Assembly (NCBI RefSeq): GCF_016909015.1
Contig: NZ_JAFBFA010000049.1
Span: 1-26,198 of the forward strand
Direction: 5' to 3'
DNA from: Gracilibacillus alcaliphilus
GTDB taxonomy: Bacteria; Bacillota; Bacilli; Bacillales; Amphibacillaceae
DNA: 26,198 nucleotides
Part shown: positions 23,798-26,198 of the stretch, piece after piece
Layout: the number at the start of each line of letters is the position of its first letter
Position numbering within the stretch: the stretch's first letter is position 1
The notes under the pieces: model-generated
What the model was told of the DNA's origin: nothing
Seen by the model: only the letters and a program-made list of their open reading frames with translations
Databases searched by the model: none
Made by a program: the position numbers and the translations under genes

Positions 23798-24451
23798 TTA
23801 TTTATGCCAATCAAATTTTACTTCATTAAGAAATGCCTTGGCTAAAATCGTATGTCCTGCTGCGCCAGGATGGATACGATCCCATGCAAGTGCAGACGAA
23901 TGTAAATGGGTTAATACTTGATCAAAAGCAGCTTGGGTATCCACACATTTCAATTGATTTTCTGCTGCTAATCGCTTTACAACTGCCCCATAACGATCCA
24001 TTTCTGCCCGCATTGCGTCTTGTTGATTCGATTCGATATGGAATGGTGTCATCAGGATGATTTCTGTAACAAGCGGCTTTGTTTCGGTAATCAACTGGCT
24101 TAATGTTTGCTCATACTCCTCTATATAGACATGATGTTCTGGCATCAATGGGGAATCAAACTGACGCCAGACGTCGTTAATGCCAATCATGACTACAAGA
24201 CAGTCTGGATGTTGCTCGATGACATCTGTCCGCCACCTTTGCTTTAAATCACGAACAGTATTACCCGATATCCCCTTGTTCACAACACGGATGCCTAACT
24301 CAGGGTAACCAGCTTGTAAAAAGGCATCAACAATTGACACATAACCCGTTCCCAAGGCACCAAATAAGCCTTCACCTTCTGGCTTGGCTCGATCACAGTC
24401 TGTAATCGAATCACCGATAAAAAGCAATTTTTGCTGTGCTTGCAGTTCCAT
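23798..24451 (-). CDS. SGNH/GDSL hydrolase, probable carbohydrate esterase
   Basis: This 217-residue protein has all four SGNH blocks: Ser15 in FIGDSITDCDR, Gly60 in VNKGISGNT, Asn92 in GINDVW, and Asp191/His194 in DRIHPG. The lack of a signal peptide places it in the cytoplasm. The DSITDxxR and WDRIHPG forms are those of carbohydrate acetylesterases such as rhamnogalacturonan or xylan esterases of Bacilli. It would remove acetyl groups from imported oligosaccharides. AGAGGAG overlaps the end of the upstream oxidoreductase gene, whose stop is 14 nt from this start, so the two form an operon. Exact substrate is not known. No classic terminator follows; a TGAGAC-TTT-GTCTCA hairpin near 23782-23796 lacks a T-run. 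Confidence 0.85.
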   Translation of the reverse strand: MELQAQQKLLFIGDSITDCDRAKPEGEGLFGALGTGYVSIVDAFLQAGYPELGIRVVNKGISGNTVRDLKQRWRTDVIEQHPDCLVVMIGINDVWRQFDSPLMPEHHVYIEEYEQTLSQLITETKPLVTEIILMTPFHIESNQQDAMRAEMDRYGAVVKRLAAENQLKCVDTQAAFDQVLTHLHSSALAWDRIHPGAAGHTILAKAFLNEVKFDWHK

Positions 24452-24465
24452 ACAATTCTCTCCTC

Positions 24466-25482
24466 TTATAGGTATACTTTTTGACCTTTCTCTGCACTCT
24501 CAATAGCGGCAAAAACCATTTTCATACTTTCGATATTATCAAAGCAGTTCGTTTCTGGCAGACGACCTTCAGTAATCGCCTCAAACATGGCATCTAAACA
24601 ACCAAAATGAGTTTCCTCTCCCTGCCAAGTGTTATTCAGTGACTGTCTCTCCATTTCACGTAAAAAGCTATCGCTGACAGGTTCTTTCATTGTTTCGGAT
24701 TCCAGTTTGTCAAAACCATCCCAAGTTGCCGTTCCTTGCGTTCCAATTACTCGCCAATCGGCATTCCATGATGTACGCAGGCCCTCCGCCGCCCACGAAC
24801 CTCGGTACGTATATACCACATCATTTTCCATTTCAAAAATACAAATGACCGATGCATTGCCATCATACCATGATCCGCTTGGATTAAATTCATGACAATA
24901 AACCGATTTGGCGTTACAACCAGAGATAAATCTTGCTTGGTCAAAAGTATGAATGGCCATATCAATTAATAACGGATGGTCCATTTCTTCCCGAAATCCG
25001 CCAAAATGCGGCGCAAGAAAAAAGTCACTGTTAATCGTATGTAATTTACCAAGATGCCCCTGTTCCACTTTGTCACGCAATGTTCTAATTTCTTTCCAAT
25101 AACGACGGTTTTGCATGACGGCATATGTTTTTCCGGTTTGCTTGGCTAAATCAGCCATTTCCTGTGCATGTTTCAAGTTATCTGACATCGGTTTTTCTCC
25201 AAATACATGGCAGCCTGCATGCAGTCCAGTGGATACAACCTGAAGATGTGCAGTAGGAACCGTCACATCAAATAATAAATCAGCCTTAGTTTCTTGAATG
25301 GCTTCCTCTAAATCTGTAAAGACAGCTATATCCAAATTTCTTTCCTCTGCCTTTTGTTGTGCCGCTTGGCGGTTTAAATCGACCAACCCGACCAATTCTA
25401 CATGTTCCTTCTGTTGTGCGTAATCCAGCCATGTATTTGCCATACCACCACAACCTACTAAAATGACTTTATGTACTGTCAA
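24466..25482 (-). CDS. Gfo/Idh/MocA family NAD(P)-dependent oxidoreductase
   Basis: Members oxidise or reduce sugars, inositols or their derivatives. The N-terminal Rossmann fold has VILVGCGGMANTW and the acidic residue of GLVDLN. The catalytic EKP (Glu-Lys-Pro, about 96-98 from the chosen start) lies in HVFGEKPMSD, and DMAIHTFD carries the conserved His. The frame could begin at GTG 25491, but GGAAAGG abuts that codon. TTG 25480-25482 is 10 nt from it and gives MTVHKVILVG, 338 residues, with the usual length before the glycine loop. It lies between the GH31 gene and the esterase, which suggests it acts on a released sugar; the substrate cannot be specified. Confidence 0.85.
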   Translation of the reverse strand: MTVHKVILVGCGGMANTWLDYAQQKEHVELVGLVDLNRQAAQQKAEERNLDIAVFTDLEEAIQETKADLLFDVTVPTAHLQVVSTGLHAGCHVFGEKPMSDNLKHAQEMADLAKQTGKTYAVMQNRRYWKEIRTLRDKVEQGHLGKLHTINSDFFLAPHFGGFREEMDHPLLIDMAIHTFDQARFISGCNAKSVYCHEFNPSGSWYDGNASVICIFEMENDVVYTYRGSWAAEGLRTSWNADWRVIGTQGTATWDGFDKLESETMKEPVSDSFLREMERQSLNNTWQGEETHFGCLDAMFEAITEGRLPETNCFDNIESMKMVFAAIESAEKGQKVYL

Positions 25483-25588
25483 AATTATCACACCTTTCCA
25501 TGTTATGATAGCGGATTCACAGTTAGATTACTAGTTTTTTTAATCATTTATCGTAAAATAATCTTTATGCTCTATTTATCATAGTGTA

Positions 25589-25760
25589 ACTGGCTGTTTG
25601 CCCCCCACTCCAAGGAATAAGGGAACACATCATGTCGAAGCGGGAGATCTAACAGCCAGTAACGGCCCGATTGGTTCATTAAGATTCAATGGGAAAGAGA
25701 GGAAAAGGACTAAGTTCACGACGTCTGCACTAGCACCCCCTATGTGTCGAACCCCACTGA
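25589..25760. other. GC-rich inverted-repeat island, possible ncRNA or mobile remnant
   Basis: ACTGGCTGTT (25589-25598) and AACAGCCAGT (25651-25660) form a perfect 10-bp inverted repeat enclosing 52 nt. GC-rich sequence goes on to about 25760, clearly above the AT-rich DNA on both sides. A 69-codon plus-strand frame crosses the region, but its product has the low-quality composition of non-coding DNA. I match no riboswitch, tRNA or group II intron consensus. It lies in the 350-nt gap between the GH31 and oxidoreductase genes. Confidence 0.45.
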
Positions 25761-25786
25761 ACAAAGGTTCACTTTATCTAGATAAT

Positions 25787-25827
25787 CAGCGTCCATTCCG
25801 CCAATAATGGCAAGAAAATGGACGCTG
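25787..25827 (-). other. Two-tier hairpin downstream of the GH31 gene
   Basis: CAGCGTCCATT (25787-25797) pairs perfectly with AATGGACGCTG (25817-25827). Inside, GCCA-ATAA-TGGC (25800-25811) forms a second small stem. It starts 18 nt past the GH31 stop, a terminator position, but no T-run follows on the minus strand. It may be a 3' stabilising structure. Confidence 0.55.
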
Positions 25828-25844
25828 TACATGAAAAGAATAAT

Positions 25845-26198
25845 CTATTTCTTTATGTTTATACGCTGTTGACCATCAGTAATAGCAAACTCACCTTCTC
25901 CTACTATATCCAATGTGAATTTTCCTGTTATTCCTTCAACAGCTACCTGATAGATTTGTTCTTGGTGTGAAACAGTGATTTTTCCAAGCTGTTTCCCTGT
26001 TTGACCATATAAGGTTCGGGAACAAGATTGCTCTGTCTTCAGCCCGTAAACCCGAAAGGTAAGATCTGAACTATAGTCATATACTGGATGCTGCTTTTGG
26101 TTGCCTAACGGTAAAATCGTCTGCTCTTTGACATAGAGCGGCAGGCTGAAATAATCGTAAGAGGCCTGCACCCATCTGCCGCCGGTCAGCTCTTCTCC
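25845..26198 (-). CDS. GH31 family glycosidase, C-terminal part (partial at window edge)
   Basis: The frame stays open to the end of the window, giving 117 C-terminal residues beginning GEELTGGRWVQASYDYFSLP. GGRWVQA followed by SLPLYVKEQTILPLG is the conserved post-barrel beta-domain of GH31 enzymes (alpha-glucosidases and alpha-xylosidases of 650-800 residues), as in YicI. The catalytic barrel lies outside the window, so the bond cleaved cannot be settled. Alpha-xylosidase is plausible given the neighbouring esterase and oxidoreductase. The gene would be first in the minus-strand set, but a 350-nt gap and a hairpin separate it from the next gene. Confidence 0.8.
   Translation of the reverse strand, partial: GEELTGGRWVQASYDYFSLPLYVKEQTILPLGNQKQHPVYDYSSDLTFRVYGLKTEQSCSRTLYGQTGKQLGKITVSHQEQIYQVAVEGITGKFTLDIVGEGEFAITDGQQRINIKK

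Noticed and set aside
25506..25520. Second cre-like site before the oxidoreductase gene (GTGAATCCGCTATCA, minus strand)
   Set aside because: Only 12 of 15 consensus positions match, with two mismatches in the core; too weak to list.
25740..25760. TCGAACC suggested a tRNA T-arm
   Set aside because: Flanking bases do not form a 5-bp T-stem, and no anticodon arm or acceptor stem is found.
25598..25807. 69-codon plus-strand frame in the GC-rich island
   Set aside because: No ribosome site, starts inside one arm of the inverted repeat and runs through the 25787-25827 hairpin; no recognisable protein.

Overview
The window comes from a low-GC Gram-positive bacterium of the Bacillaceae. The minus-strand order degS-degU-degV-comFA-comFC, with a yigZ/yvyE-type gene divergent from degS, matches the Bacillus subtilis deg/com locus. 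Strong AGGAGG ribosome sites, frequent GTG/TTG starts, a perfect CcpA (cre) box and intrinsic terminators agree with this. Rather acidic proteins suggest a salt-tolerant relative such as Gracilibacillus or Amphibacillus; that is an inference, not a proven assignment.

Layout. 1-5664 (minus): a possible gene start at the edge, comFC and comFA (DNA uptake, ATGA overlap, no comFB), degV, then degU and degS. A 344-bp intergenic repeat with terminal inverted repeats separates degU from degV. 5808-6590 (plus): a possible attenuator-like leader and the YigZ/IMPACT gene. 6597-6740: a small minus-strand gene sharing a bidirectional terminator with yigZ. 7073-9834 (plus): a class D sortase and a PbpC/MecA-like penicillin-binding lipoprotein, each with its own terminator. 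10053-11761: an IDEAL-domain gene and a divergent aromatic-acid-exporter-type membrane gene with a cre box between them. 11762-12295: a degenerate repeat, a strong palindromic terminator and a self-contained small gene for a 44-residue Cys-ended peptide. 12360-14057: a chemoreceptor. 14268-16872: the 5-oxoprolinase operon pxpB-pxpC-pxpA with a 140-nt leader. 16879-18496: a YesL-type membrane protein, a decayed PrsW-type protease gene and a YdjO-type zinc protein. 18558-22914: a beta-galactosidase and a divergent LacI-type regulator, separated by an inverted-repeat operator candidate and a second, shorter copy of the intergenic repeat. 22934-26198 (minus): an unknown membrane-anchored protein, then a carbohydrate group of SGNH esterase, Gfo/Idh/MocA oxidoreductase and the C-terminus of a GH31 glycosidase that runs off the window.

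How it fits together. The left third is core regulation and competence. The centre is envelope, transport and nitrogen salvage. The right third is sugar use: LacZ with a likely local regulator, and an esterase/oxidoreductase/GH31 set of the kind used on plant or exopolysaccharide glycans. No complete new multi-gene system was found. The most unusual material is intergenic: a modular repeat family with terminal inverted repeats, built of small hairpins whose 5-nt loops are constant while their stems vary, present as two full copies and perhaps two relics. Other leads are two small genes, a PrsW pseudogene with an internal frame excursion, and a GC-rich inverted-repeat island next to the GH31 gene.
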